From Thuidium tamariscinum (lineage: Eukaryota; Streptophyta; Bryopsida; Hypnales; Thuidiaceae), in assembly GCA_947034885.2 (NCBI GenBank), contig OX344751.2, forward strand, positions 6,138,001 to 6,202,000: a DNA stretch of 64,000 bases, given 5' to 3'. Below, piece after piece: positions 1 through 14,550 of the stretch. The notes under the pieces were generated by a model that was not told the origin of the DNA, ran no database searches, and worked only from the letters and a program-made list of their open reading frames with translations. Position 1 is the first letter of the stretch; the number at the start of each line of letters is the position of its first letter. A program made the position numbers and the translations under genes.

Positions 1-116
1 CATTTCTCATAGTGCAGAGAGGAGAACATTTCTTGGTGCAAGGCTTTCATAAATCTGCAAGTCTATGATTTCATTGCAATGTACAATGTGTTGTGTTGCT
101 TGATGCAAATGAGGTA

Positions 117-389
117 AGGTGGGTACACCCAAAAGCGCCCTGTTCCTAAAAGCGCCATCTACAGCGCACATACATTTCCGAAATCAGTCATGTTCACAAA
201 CTGTAGATGGCGCTTTCAGAAATTGACTTTGACTGTTAATAACTTTCGCATACGGTATCCAAATCCTGCGTTCTTTGGTGTGTTGGAACATGCTTTCACT
301 TGCCAACAAGACTACATCAAAATTTGAACTAATTAATAGCAGGAACTAGGCTCAGTATGAATAAGTGGTGCTTTTGGGTGTACCTACCT
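117..389. mobile_element. MITE, 273 bp (copy 1 of 2)
   Basis: A short element with terminal inverted repeats reading GGTRGGTACACCCAAAAG inward from both ends, flanked by TA (or TAA) on each side. It contains no ORF. Internally it carries inverted copies of AGATGGCGCTTTT. A second copy of the same length lies in opposite orientation at 35063-35335, which confirms the boundaries. The TA-type target site and short length suit a Stowaway (Tc1/mariner) or PIF/Harbinger-type MITE; the superfamily is inference. Confidence 0.85.
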
Positions 390-1337
390 TAACAGGTGAC
401 AACTTGTAAAATTGTCTGAATAAAGGTTTGAACTGTGAAAGTTTAGTTAGGTCTTGTTGGTAATGCAAAGTGATTCTAGATTCTCTTAGAATGCTTTTTT
501 CTCTTACAAATGAATTTTGAATTTCCAAAGTGTTGAAATTATGTGTACCCAAAATTAATTTTAGATTCTCATAAATAGAGGTTGCACCTCGCAAATCTAT
601 AGGCATTGATTTTAGAAGCATGTTACAATTAGGTGCAATTACCTCATACCTTTAGTCTTCCACAAGCTTTGTTGCATGTCAAGATTCTACTTGAAGATGC
701 ATTGTTTGAAATTTAAGATGTGCAACTCTAATCTTAAACTACCCAAGTCTTTTTGCATTGACAATATTGATCTCAATCTTCTTGTAGTTGACATGCATGG
801 AGAGGAAGTAGACTTAGCCTTCTTTAATGTCCAATAGACACATGATTATATGACATTGTGACTATATAGTGTTGAGTGTAAAAGTAACATTAAAATACTT
901 GATATCAAAGGAATCTAAAGTACAATCTTTACACTTGTTTTATTTTTAAGTTATTCAATTCCTTACAAACAAGGTCTTCATTTGGCAAGTTTGATTCCAT
1001 GACTTTGCTCTATTATCTAGATCTCTTGAAAACTAAAGTAAACCAACATGCAATTAATTCTTTGATTGAGAGTTTGACACCCACTAGTAGTATTACCTAA
1101 AGCAACTGCGAAAAAAATATAGAATCAACTTCTTTGAGTTTCATTAGAGCATCTCCATTGAAAAATTGCCTTTGAAGCCTAGTATAGGTATTTAGGAGAA
1201 ATGGTTGCTATGATGAACATATAATCTTTATTTGGCAAGAAACTGGATGTGGTAGGTGTATTGGTAATGCATCAAAGTATTAGTTGTTCTTAGGAAGACT
1301 CTTGTCTACCAACGCAAATCCCTCAATCCTTGCATTT
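390..1337. other. gene-free AT-rich spacer
   Basis: No credible ORF, splice-bounded exon or RNA gene was seen between the MITE and the next repeat element. Base composition is about that of the surrounding repeat DNA. Confidence 0.6.
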
Positions 1338-2280
1338 CCCCCTAAAGGTTTTTGACTAAAATTTTCACCAAAAACACTCCAAAACTACAATTTCTATAAC
1401 AAGTGCAAAATTTTAGGAAAAAAAACGTTTCTGATACACAAAAACATAGAATCTTACAGTAAACTTGTTTGAAAAGATGTAGAAAATATTTTAGAATTTT
1501 CCACCATGTAGATTACAAGATATTAACATTTGAATTGCCAAAATCTTTTTTTTATCTTTGCAAAAATTTGAACAACTACCCTTCACAAGGTCACATTTAT
1601 ATGAAAAAATGTTCAAAATGCGGTGGTTACTCTTTGAATTCAATCTTCAATGCAAGGTGGCTATATATCCAAAAAATTCAAATCATTGAGAATTGTACGA
1701 CATATAGGAAAAAAATAATAAGTAGAAATAAGTAGAAAATGATTCAAAATACTAAATTGTAAAAATTTTATTTATGGAAATGAAAAATGCCAATCCCAGT
1801 GGTTGTGATATTGTAACAAAAAATCTTCACCCAATTATTCAGTTTTTTTTTAAAATACTAAAAATTCAATTGAATAAAGGATTTCAAACTTCTTTGTAGA
1901 GTAGAGATTCTATAACTATCCAAAAACTACCCCAAACTAAAACTCTCCTTAATTTTTATGTCATTAATCAAAATGGAATGATTCAAAGCTTTCCACATAG
2001 ATATAAATTTAGTAAATGAATTTCAATTTTTTATTTTTTCAAAAAGTGATTTTTAAAGAAGTTTTTTGAGCTACTCAAGCTGCCTAAAGATCAAAGAAAA
2101 TCACATATTGTGCAATAACTTTTTAACGATGTAGTCAAAAGTTATGAAAATAGTTGGGCCTAAACTTAAACACATATTGTGTAAAAATGTCAAAGAAAAA
2201 CAAAAACAAACTCCATTCATAATGAGCTGTCCAAAATTGCTATGTTGCAAAAAAATGCACTTTGGTCTTTTAGGGATTAA
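1338..2280 (-). mobile_element. TTAACCCCTAAAG-type TIR element, reverse copy
   Basis: This stretch is the reverse complement of the elements at 14551-15483 and 42704-43617. It opens with CCCCCTAAAGGTTTTTGAC, ends with TTTTAGGGATTAA, and shares interior blocks with the other copies, such as the block around GTAGATTACAAGATATTAAC. It has no coding capacity and is diverged, so it is probably an old non-autonomous DNA transposon. The 88-aa ORF inside it appears by chance and is not conserved in the other copies. Confidence 0.75.
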
Positions 2281-2799
2281 ATTCTCACCAACTAGAATAG
2301 AAAATTGAAGAATATCAATCTTGCCCCAAAAATCTAAACATAAGGTTCAAATCTCAAGTATTTTTCTAGTCTACATCATTTTATTTGTAGTTGTTTATGT
2401 TGTTTTAAAAATAAAGACAACTAAATATTAATAAAATAATTTCTATTTTATAGATATCTCCTATTTCAATGCTAAATTTATCAACTTATTTACAAATTAT
2501 AATAATACAACTCATCTATGAATAATCCACATCTACATCTTTTAAAATTTTATTTTTTAATATAGACATATATAGTTGACTTCTTTTGAAGAGGAAAAGA
2601 CAGAGTGGGTCTTCTCTATCCTTAAAGGATTAAAGTGTAGTTGATACATATATTTAAAAGATGTGTTATATCTTGTTAGATGAATGAAAAAAATTTCACT
2701 ATAAAAAAACATGGAAGTTTTGTATGTTTGGAAAAACATGAATGTATATCATCATAGACGTCACCTAAAATGCATTATAATGGAAAGACCTTGGAGGAT

Positions 2800-2822
2800 G
2801 GGGGTGGGGGTGGGGGTGGGGG
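2800..2822 (+). other. G-quadruplex motif (four G5 runs)
   Basis: Four runs of five guanines separated by single thymines, a perfect G4 pattern with the shortest possible loops, in a sequence that is otherwise AT-rich. Single-nucleotide loops are the arrangement known to give the most stable parallel G4 structures. It lies outside any gene I can define. Confidence 0.9.
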
Positions 2823-3848
2823 ATACTGAGTGGTTGAAGTTGCAAAATAGTTGCAAATAGATATATGAAGTGGAATTTTGAGTTTGATTAATTAAATCGT
2901 TAAGCACAACAGGTAACTCCGACCAGATTTTATATTTTAGTCTTTGATTCATAACAAGACACATACAACATCATAAACTATTGTGCACTAAAAATTTCAA
3001 CAGACTAACTATTTAGTATCAATTTTAATATCCTCACCAGTGGCAGACAATTTGATAGCCCAAAATGTGCAAAATAATCAAAAATGTAATCTACTTATTT
3101 GCACTAGTTGGAGTATAAAGCATCTAAGTCCACTCATGTTGCTTTACGTTTTTGTAGGCACTCAAGTTGAATCTTGAGGCTTTGATTCACTTGGTTACTT
3201 GAACACACTACCAAATTGATGTAATTGGACTAGTCATTATTCACAATCAATTACTTTGTAAATTCATTCCCACTTTTTGTACGTACATTCCATTGAGTAG
3301 ACTATCAATGTTGACCACTTTTTCAATTTATAGAACTCCATCAAATGGACAAAGTCAGTACATGCGCAAATCTAGATTTATCAATTGAATTACTAAATCA
3401 ATGAGATTGACATGAACCATTCACTATGAGCTCAAATGGGCGATTGGACAAATGTTCATCACACAATTCTTAGTTTTAACACTGGATCAATTGACCAATC
3501 ATTTCCATTTCCATCCTCAAATTGACATCTATCAATCATTCAAATAAAATGATTTATATAGCAAGCCCACACAGTAAACATCCATCACCTTGTACAAACA
3601 ATTTGATGGTAATTGCAAGCTTTCCAATTCCCAATTCCAACTCCCAATCGACTAACTCACCAAACTCCATTTACTTGCAGAAGTTACCCATCCCTCAAGT
3701 AACGCTATCAATTAAACATTATTGCAAAACCCTAAGATTCCAATGCAAAATACAATTATTTAAGTGACAATTGCATTCCACTTTTACAAATTGATTCACT
3801 CAACCAAATAGACGGACAATTTAGAACATGAAACTTCCAATAACTGAT

Positions 3849-3956
3849 GAATTATTCCATTTACTTGCATACACAATCAAATGGACATAACTTATAATTG
3901 ACGAATTATCCCATTTACTTGCATACACAATTAAATGGACATAACTTATAATTCAC
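3849..3956. repeat. tandem duplication, 2 x 54 bp
   Basis: Two adjacent copies of a 54-bp unit beginning GAATTAT(T/C)CCATTTACTTG and containing AAATGGACATAACTTATAATT, with only a few mismatches. This is a simple local duplication with no coding potential. Confidence 0.85.
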
Positions 3957-4633
3957 AGTTCACAAATTCAATAGATCACCGGAATCTTATTCAATCAATA
4001 AGATAGTACTATTATTCATGTAAATTCAAAGTACTTTGCACAATAATTAACTCTGGAGCAACAAGTAGATATACCAAGTTCACAGTCAACTTAACTATCC
4101 TAGTTCATACACTAATAGCATAAGGAAAATTGACGATTTGAAATCTTCAAATATATTCACAATAGAAAATGAGTTTGCATACCAAAGTGCATGAATTGAG
4201 GAAAAGCCGAATAGACATTTGGACATATACTCACAAAATTGGAAGATGACTCTTCCCAAATGAAACACCTTGTCAAATTGACTTTTCTAAATTTGTTGAT
4301 TAGTTCTTTTCTAAAACCAAAATATTCACCTTTTCAATTTTCCAATAATAGCTACAAATCTATTTCACATGTTAATGGAAATTGAACTAGTTTCAAACTC
4401 TATTTACACTTCAAAAGACAATTTGATAGAAAAATTAAGAAAATTGGGATCACAATAACAAATATATATATAAAACACCCATGCGTACCTTCCTGGCACG
4501 TATAGTTCCTACACAAATTAATCTAAGAAAGCATGCTGTAAATCTTTACAAAAACATGAGCCAAATTCAAAGATTCCAACCAATGTATTGTAAAATAAAA
4601 TGAATTCATGTTTCTCTTTTTACATATTTCATA

Positions 4634-5959
4634 TCATATCTTAACATTTTTACATTGCATAGGAGCAAATCCAATTTTGCTATATGCATAATCTATCTCA
4701 ATATGAAAGTTTTGTTGAATGTTAGCACCAAATAATTGCATAAGAATAGGAGGATCTTCTATTGGATGTACAAAGGCCAAACACCAAATTTGTTGGTTAC
4801 CTTCAATGAAAAATCCATTGAAGAAAAGGTTTTCAAATCCTAAATGCAAATGCACATCATTTTCAAGATGAAAAATGACATCTGGAACCTTGATATCCAA
4901 AACATTGAGAGAACTATCAAATGCATAGCACACCTCAACTCCTTCAATGCTATAGTAGGAATTGGGTTCAAAACCTGTTTTTTTCTTCATAGCAGCAACA
5001 AAGTTATTTAGAAACCTTGAATGCAATGGCTCATCAAGCCAAGTACCTGAAGCTCCCGTGTCTAAAGCATATCCTCCCACATTAGAAATAGGATCATAAG
5101 AGAGAGTTGTAATGTTGGAAACATCAACATCAATATTTTCCACTGTAATGCCTTTTAAATTGACAAAGTATAGTCCTCGGCCACCTAAACTTGGAGTATA
5201 GTTAAGATTTTTTGTTCTTTGGCCTCCGAATGATATCCAACTTGTGGCATCACTATCAAAAGTTTTAGGTGCAAGACAATATGAAATAATCATGTATATG
5301 CCATCATTATGTTGGGATACTATTTGGTCATAAAATGATCCAAGTTGTGGATTTAAACCAATATTTCCAAAAATCCAACCATTAGGTAGTGTCTCAATCT
5401 CCACATCTTCATATATACATCCAAAAGTGATGTTTGAAAATTGAACATCATTTGAACCCAAAGTAAATACATCTTGGGATAGAATTCCTTTTGGTTCATA
5501 ACCATCTGCATATCTTTCTGAAAAATTACATGGACTTGGATGCTCTAAATTGCATATTGACCAAGAGGATGGATACTGTTTACATAATGGTGAGTTGCAT
5601 AATACACTTTCATATGAGGCTGAAGTTTTAGGATGAAACTTATCAAATGATTGGCTTGGATATCGATGATTGGAACATGGAATCCAAGGTTCTCTACCTC
5701 CAGTGTCAAGTAACATTATGACTTCTTGTGATGGAGTTCCAATAGGAACTTTGAGAAAGTAGTTATCCACATCATATAAACTCCATAATTTGAGGTATAC
5801 GGGATGAAGATTTAAATCAATTTTGTTCATTTGGTTAGCAGTTGATGGAACTGTTAAGTTTTTCATATAAAGTTGGGTTCCGTATACTTGTAAGAAGAAT
5901 AAGCATCCTAATAATGCCAAATTGTTTAGAACAAAGATGAGGGATAAAGATTTATTCAT
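4634..5959 (-). CDS. nepenthesin-type aspartic protease (pepsin family A1)
   Basis: An intronless 441-aa preproprotein of normal length for a plant A1 protease. Residues 1-27 form a hydrophobic signal peptide, so the product enters the secretory route. The first catalytic motif is at 83-87 (LLDTG, Asp85), followed by Gly rather than the usual Ser; the flap tyrosine is probably Tyr150; the second motif is at 298-302 (ALDTG, Asp300). Between the two lies the cysteine-rich nepenthesin insert (C121, C126, C136, C144). The C-terminus has the family's hydrophobic block with GANIQQNFHIEID, then IGFAPMQC. Both catalytic aspartates are present and no frame break is seen, so it is probably functional. 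A broken copy lies at 11900-13400. The substrate is unknown. The start codon is the one directly before the signal peptide, about 45 bp from a TATA box. Confidence 0.93.
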   Translation of the reverse strand: MNKSLSLIFVLNNLALLGCLFFLQVYGTQLYMKNLTVPSTANQMNKIDLNLHPVYLKLWSLYDVDNYFLKVPIGTPSQEVIMLLDTGGREPWIPCSNHRYPSQSFDKFHPKTSASYESVLCNSPLCKQYPSSWSICNLEHPSPCNFSERYADGYEPKGILSQDVFTLGSNDVQFSNITFGCIYEDVEIETLPNGWIFGNIGLNPQLGSFYDQIVSQHNDGIYMIISYCLAPKTFDSDATSWISFGGQRTKNLNYTPSLGGRGLYFVNLKGITVENIDVDVSNITTLSYDPISNVGGYALDTGASGTWLDEPLHSRFLNNFVAAMKKKTGFEPNSYYSIEGVEVCYAFDSSLNVLDIKVPDVIFHLENDVHLHLGFENLFFNGFFIEGNQQIWCLAFVHPIEDPPILMQLFGANIQQNFHIEIDYAYSKIGFAPMQCKNVKI

Positions 5960-6004
5960 TGTTATAGTGTTTTTGGTTTTACCAAATTATGAATTGATAT
6001 CTAA

Positions 6005-6013
6005 CTTATATAG
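6005..6013 (-). promoter_or_regulatory. TATA box of the aspartic protease
   Basis: On the minus strand this reads CTATATAAG, about 46 bp upstream of the protease start codon. That is a plausible distance for a short 5' leader. It is called on sequence and position only. Confidence 0.6.
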
Positions 6014-6345
6014 TATAAGAAAAATGATGGTGTTGCAATAAAAAATTTAAAATATAAAAATATAAGAAAATTCAATTAGTAAACTACATGTATGTCAGTA
6101 TATAATGAATATAAATGTTAGTGTGTATTTATATTATGTCTTATGTCTTATAATTGAAAACTTTACTTTAGTTTACTTTTTGCATTTTTGATATAAAAAT
6201 AAGTAATATCTCAGGTTCTTTTTTTAATGATAGCATCCAAATTTATGATTTATAATTTTAGTAAAAATTCATTTAAAATTATGTTTTAAGGCTTGTTTTT
6301 TTCAATGTTTGCTAGTCAAATTTATTCTTGTTTTTAATCCATATA

Positions 6346-6604
6346 ATCTATACTTTAAAGAAGGTAGTTTGTTTGTTTTGTTTATTTTGTTTGTCACGTT
6401 GAGATCTCCCGGCCCGTGCATCCCCCGGCCACGTGCTTGGGAATGTTGGAAAGCTCTCGGCGAGGAGGGGTGCACGGGCTTGGTTTTGTGGAATTCCAAC
6501 TTACTTTAAAAGAATTATTGAATTTCAAGGTTTTAATAGATTCTAAAATTAGAAAATGACTTTTACTTTAGTTCTAGCTGTAGCATCGGCATAGGGCCCA
6601 CTAG
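6346..6604 (+). repeat. dispersed ~260-bp repeat, copy 1
   Basis: This starts near CTTTAAAGAAGGTA and ends at GGGCCCACTAG, with a GC-rich middle (GGAAAGCTCTCGGCGAGGAG, then TGCACGGGCTTGG) in otherwise AT-rich DNA. Similar copies lie at 7056-7304 and 63593-63832. It has no ORF in common between copies. It may be a SINE or a short DNA-transposon derivative; I see no clear tRNA head. Confidence 0.75.
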
Positions 6605-7055
6605 CTAGAATTTATTAATTTATTTCTATGTGATGCTAAAAAGTTTGGTTGTAATTGAATTACTAAATTTCCATTCTTTTAACTGTATTTTTCTAAAATT
6701 AATTAAGATAAAAAAATTTATTCCAATTTATTTGACCTTAAAGCAATTATTTCATTTTCAATTAGTACACCTTCTACAATTTTTTCTATGTAGATTGATT
6801 TAAATGAAGCTCACTTAAAAAAATCATATAGCTTTGTGCACTTTTTTTAATTATCAATGTATAATTGTCCCTATGTCGTTACGCATAGTTCACAACAAAT
6901 TTCTTTGGCTTACAATGTCATGTGTCAATATTTCATTCATTGGTCAATTACATATTTATAATGCATATGTAGAATAATTGGAATAACAAGGTTAGAAACC
7001 TTTATAAAGAACAAATAATGATTTTGTTAATCTCTTTTTAGATTAATTTTTTAAC

Positions 7056-7304
7056 ATCTATACCTTAAAGAAGGTAAATTGTTTTGTTTTGTTTTGTCAT
7101 GTTGACATCTCTCGGACCGTACATCCCTCGATTGCGTGCTTGGTACCGTTGGAAAGCTCTCAGCAAGGAGGGTTGCACGGGCTTGGTTTTAGGGCATTCC
7201 AAGTTACAGCAAGAAAGTTATTGAATTTCAAAATTTTAATGGATTAAAAAATTAAAAAGTTATTTTTACTTTACTTTTGATTGTGGCATTGGCACAGGGC
7301 CCAC
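7056..7304 (+). repeat. dispersed ~260-bp repeat, copy 2
   Basis: A diverged second copy in the same orientation as copy 1, sharing the CCTTAAAGAAGGTA head, the TTGGAAAGCTCTC middle and the GGGCCCACTAG end. Confidence 0.75.
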
Positions 7305-10015
<2,711 letters not shown>

Positions 10016-10645
10016 TTAACCGCAAAAGCCTTGACTAGTGTTTTTTGAGATTATAAATTTTTTGGGCAGCTCACTATGGATGGAGTTTTTATTTTTTTCT
10101 TTGAAATTTTGATATAGTGTGCCCAAGGAGTAGCTTGAAGGCTCAACAATTTTCATAACTTTTGACTTCACATTTAAAAAGTTATGGCAGGATATGTTGT
10201 TTTCTTTACTCGGTGGGCAGCCCGGGCAGCTGAAAAAACTTCTTTAAAACAACTTTAAAAAAAAAGTGAAATTTCAAATTGATTCATTAGGTTTATTCAC
10301 ACATGGGAAGCTTTGAATCATTCCATTTGGATGAATGAGTCAAAAGTTATGAGGTTTTTTAGTTTGCGGGTAGGTCTGGAGTCATTTCACTTTTTTTTTA
10401 AAAGTTTTTTTGAAGAAGTTTTTTCAGCTGCCCAGGCTGCCCGCCGAGTAAAGAAAACAACATATCCTGCCATAAAATTTTAAATGTGAAGTCAAAAGTT
10501 ATGAAAATTTTTGAGCTTTAAAGTTACTTCTTAGGCACACATTGTATCAAAATTTCAAAGAAAAATAAATAAAAACTCCATCCCTAGTAAGCTAGCCCAA
10601 AAATTTATAATCTCAAAAAATGTTATTCGGGGCTTTAGGGGTTAA
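10016..10645. mobile_element. fold-back (long inverted repeat) derivative of the TTAACCCCTAAAG family
   Basis: The left arm reads forward from a TTAACCGCAAAAGCC end through TTTTTTGAGATTATAAATTTT and a GGCAGCCCGGGCAGC block. The right arm, from about 10390, is the reverse complement of the same sequence and ends with GGCTTTAGGGGTTAA. The arms are about 240 bp each with a ~130-bp loop. Full-length relatives at 14551 and 42704 carry this sequence only at their left end, so this copy looks like a left-end inverted duplication. Confidence 0.8.
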
Positions 10646-10744
10646 TGTTTGAATTTTGAAATTTCATGGGATATTTTCAAAATGATAGATGTTCTAATGG
10701 ACACTCCTAACATACTAGATATGTACTCAACTTGTAGTTGAATT

Positions 10745-11668
10745 TTAACCCCTAAAGGACTAACATGGTTTTGACAATGGAGGTTTCCAATCAATTCTAA
10801 CACTTTGATATTTTTTTGCAAATAGATGTAATTAAATTTTTTGATATTAACCATACAAAATTAAAGATCACTATATCTAATATGCATGGAATTAATTGTA
10901 GAAAATTTTAACCATTAGATCTTTAGATTATAACAATTTTTAATGATCAACTTCATAGGCAAAAAAATGTAGTTTTTGGAGAAAAAAATTTATACAAAGA
11001 TGAATAAAGATTATTTAACTCCCTAAAAAAAATTATTTTGAGTCCAAAGCAAAAAAATTATTTTTATATTAAAGAATTTGAAAAATAATAACTCCCTCAA
11101 ATTTCTACACATTTTCAAACATGAAGACTAGAAAGTCAGATCTAAGCAAAATTGGATCCTACAAATTCTTAAAAATTTGTATATGGATAAATTTTTGAAA
11201 TTCAACAACTAATGTTATTATCATATCTTTTAGAACATCTCAAAAAAATTTGGAATCCTTTTAATTATTTTATATTGTTAATTATACTAGATTGAACCTT
11301 TTATTCTTAAAATTGTTAAAAACAAAAAATTGAATTTTATTCCAATTTATTTTTATTTTTGTGGATTATAGAATAGAAATGTGTAAGAAAATGTTTTTTT
11401 ATTCCATCTCTACTACGCTTTTCATGAAAAAACATTATTTTTGCTCCCTTTTCCTACTTGACTACATTCTTGACTACATTTTCTAAATGAAATTTAACTA
11501 CTTTACACATTCAAAATGAGAAATCGGAAAATGCAAAAAGTATGTAAACTTATTTTTCTACAAGATCTTAGTTTACAAAATATTGAGATTTGTTTTACCC
11601 TTCCAAGAAATTGCCATTGAAAACTTTGAAGAGGACACATTGTGTCCTCTTAGTCCATTAGGGGTTAA
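10745..11668. mobile_element. TTAACCCCTAAAGG-ended element, second subfamily
   Basis: This is bounded by TTAACCCCTAAAGGAC on the left and CCATTAGGGGTTAA on the right, about 920 bp. Its interior differs from the 14551 copy but matches 45.05-46.23 kb (shared GATATTTTTTTGCA, TTTAGATTATAACAATTTT and AATGATCAACT blocks). No ORF. Both subfamilies share ends but not middles, as expected of non-autonomous elements mobilised by one transposase. Confidence 0.7.
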
Positions 11669-11899
11669 AACTTTATCACCTATGATTTAGATAATGAAAT
11701 TTTTACTAAGAAAACATTTACCGAAACTAAGTTTTTGGATTTTTAAAAATCTATATAAGAAATTATGTAAAATTTGCGTAAGAATACAAATTAATGGCAT
11801 AAAAATTGTATGAAAACTACTAAAGATTGTATTCAAAAGAAATTGAGAGTCTTAGAAGGAGGAAAAGATTACAATTTCTTTTATAAATATTCATACATT

Positions 11900-13399
11900 C
11901 TATGAGTATTCATATGGTTCAAAAAACTATGAGCCTCACCGTTAAAGATGAATAATGACATTTGAAACCTTGATATCAAAAACATTGAAAGAATTGTCAA
12001 TGCATAACACACTTCATTTAATTCAGCACTAAAGTTGGAATCAAGTTCAAAACTACTTTTGTTCTTCATGGCAACAACAAAACTACTTATGAACCTTGAA
12101 CGCAATGGCTCACATACTTGTGAAGTGCTTGGAGATCCAATGTCTAAAACATACCCTCCCACTTGAGAAATAGGATCAAAAGAAAGTGATGTAATGTTGG
12201 AAACATCAACATTAGCATCCTCCATTGTAATGCCTTTTAAATTGACAAAGGAGAATCCTTAACCACTCAGGTGGACTTGGACTATAATTAAGATTTGTTG
12301 CTCTTTGGCCTCCTAATGATATCCAACTTGTTGCATCACTATCAAAAATCTTAGTTGTAAGACAATATGAAATAATCATGTATATACCATCACTATGTTG
12401 GGATACTATTTACTCATAAAATGATTTGAGTTGTGCATTGAGACCAATATTCCCAAAAATCCGACCATTAGGTCATTTGTAGATCTCCGCATCTTCATAT
12501 ATACATCAAAAGATGATGTTGAAAATCAGACATCATATATACCCAAAGTGAATGCATCTTTCGATAGGACCCCTATTGATTCCAAACCACTGATGTATTT
12601 TTCCCAAAAATTGCATGGAATAAGATGCTTGAAATCACATGTTGACTAAGAGAGTCAATATTGTTTACATATTGGTGGATGGCATAAAACTTTTTGATAT
12701 GAGGATGAAGTTGTAGGATGAAACCTATTGAATAATTGTCTTGGATATAATTCCTGAATTTTTTATTCTATATTTAGGATCATTAAAAATAGCAAAAATA
12801 TCATTTTTTTTTAAAATGCCGTTTTTTGGTATTTTGAGAATAAATTGAAATATAGGCTTTTTTTCATATTTATTATTATTTTTATTTTATTTTTAAAGAT
12901 TTTTTTTCTTTCTACTTCTCAAAAAATTATAACTATATAAAATAATACTAGAATAAATCAAATTCCAAAAGTAATCTAAACCAACTTGATCATTTAATTA
13001 TTGAAGAAAAAAATTACTTTCAATTAATTACTGATATACCTATATATAAATATAAGTATATGAAATTAAAAAAATTAAAAAGTGTAAGAAATAAATATTT
13101 TTTACAATCTAAAAATATTAATAAATAATAAATATATTTAAATAGATTGGAACGAGGAGTCCCAAAGGTTCTCTACCTACAGTGTCTAATTCCATTATAA
13201 CTTTTTGTAATGGTGTACCAATAGAAACTTTAAGAAAGTAGTTATTGATAATTATAAAAGTTTCACAATTTGAGGTGTAATGGATTTAAACACAAATCCA
13301 CTTGTTTACACTATTAGTAGTTGTAGTTAAATTCTTCATGTAAAGTTGAGTTCCACATACTCCTAATTAAAAAGGATAAGCATCTTGCTAATGCCAAAT

Positions 13400-13400
<1 letters not shown>
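11900..13400 (-). pseudogene. decayed copy of the aspartic protease
   Basis: Nucleotide-level copy of the 4634-5959 gene in the same orientation. The longest open piece (11881-12225) matches the region around the second active site, but the motif reads VLDIG instead of ALDTG, so the catalytic-site threonine is lost. Several frameshifts follow, and the stretch matching the first domain (12240-12760) is out of frame in places. An AT-rich insertion of about 390 bp (12761-13149) interrupts the part just after the first DTG motif. Similarity resumes at 13150 and continues to the signal-peptide region near 13400. It cannot make a protease. Confidence 0.9.
12761..13149. mobile_element. AT-rich insertion inside the protease pseudogene
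   Basis: Aligning the pseudogene with the intact gene shows that these bases have no counterpart there. Similarity stops after TTGTCTTGGATAT and resumes at GGAACGAGGAG. No TIRs or LTRs are obvious, so its nature is unknown. Confidence 0.65.

Positions 13401-13403
<3 letters not shown>

Positions 13404-13443
<40 letters not shown>
13404..13443. repeat. AT dinucleotide microsatellite
   Basis: About 20 units of AT directly at the 5' edge of the protease pseudogene. Confidence 0.95.
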
Positions 13444-13448
<5 letters not shown>

Positions 13449-14550
13449 ATTAAAATATGAGTATAAAATTATATTGTATCTTAAGTATATTATATTAAAA
13501 TTAGGATTTTATTTTATTTTATTTTTATATTTTTATATTATATAATAACGACTATGTTGAGTTTTATTTTTATCAATAGCATCTAGGTTTATATCCTATA
13601 AAATTCCAATCTAATCTTTAATATTTGTAGTCTATAAAACTTAAACTACTTTTAATCATTCTAATGAACAAACCTTTTATTATTGCTACAACTCTTGTTG
13701 TGTAGATTGATTTGATTTGAACTCAGTGTAGGTATCATACATGTGTAAGCCATTTTTTTTATTGTCTGTGCAAAATTCTTATAATGTCCATAGTTCATGG
13801 CAAATTTTTTTTTGGCTTGTAATGCCATTTGTTAGCATTTCATTAGTCAATTACTTATATGTATGTCACTTATGTAGAGTAAATGAGAACAAAGATTGAA
13901 AACTTTGATAGATATTTTTAAGTCTTTTATCTAGCTAAGCTTTTAACATTTATATTCTAGAATGTACCATTAGTCTCATTTTTGTTGTGTGGAGAACTTC
14001 AAATCACTCTTTTGATCATTCTAGTATTTTTTTTTAAATGACAACCAAGTTGATAGATGAACTATAATGGCTACATTTGTCCAACAATTAAATTTTGAAA
14101 TTGATTGACCATTCCATTTTGAAAAACCATTTGTTTCGCTATAGGGGCCGACAATTATGAGAAAAAAATTGCCAAATTCTACTACGTCAATAGTCATTTG
14201 CAGATTAAGCATCTATTTCCCTAAAAGATTCAATAATAAAATAGTGAAAGAATGTAGAATACTACTGACTAAAAATGCACTCAAATAACTCCCCAAATTA
14301 ATAAATAATCTTAAATTTTTTTCCTAACCTAAAAACCTTGTTGAAATGATCTAATTTACCCACAAAATAAAATAGCTTCAATACCATTTCATAAATAATA
14401 TCTTTGAATTCATTGGGCCGCATTTTCTTTTAACTATTAAGGTAATCCACTCTAATTCTAACATGTGAATATATCTGCCACTATTTATAAGCCCCTACTT
14501 TTACCACTAAATCATCTGAAGCTTGACATTTCTTCAAGGCAAAATTGCTC
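13444..14550. other. gene-free spacer, partly copied protease 5' flank
   Basis: The part after the microsatellite resembles the 5' flank of the intact protease (compare 6060-7030: TTGGCTTGTAATGCCATTTG, then GTCAATTACTTATATG). The protease duplication therefore extended several hundred bases upstream of the gene. No gene found. Confidence 0.5.

Larger units (their letters stand above)
2281..4633. other. gene-free region 3' of the aspartic protease
   Basis: AT-rich spacer. It holds the G-rich motif at 2800-2822 and a tandem duplication at 3849-3956, listed separately. Short ORFs here have no recognisable domains. The protease transcript must end somewhere at about 4400-4633, but I could not pick a poly(A) signal with confidence. 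Confidence 0.6.
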
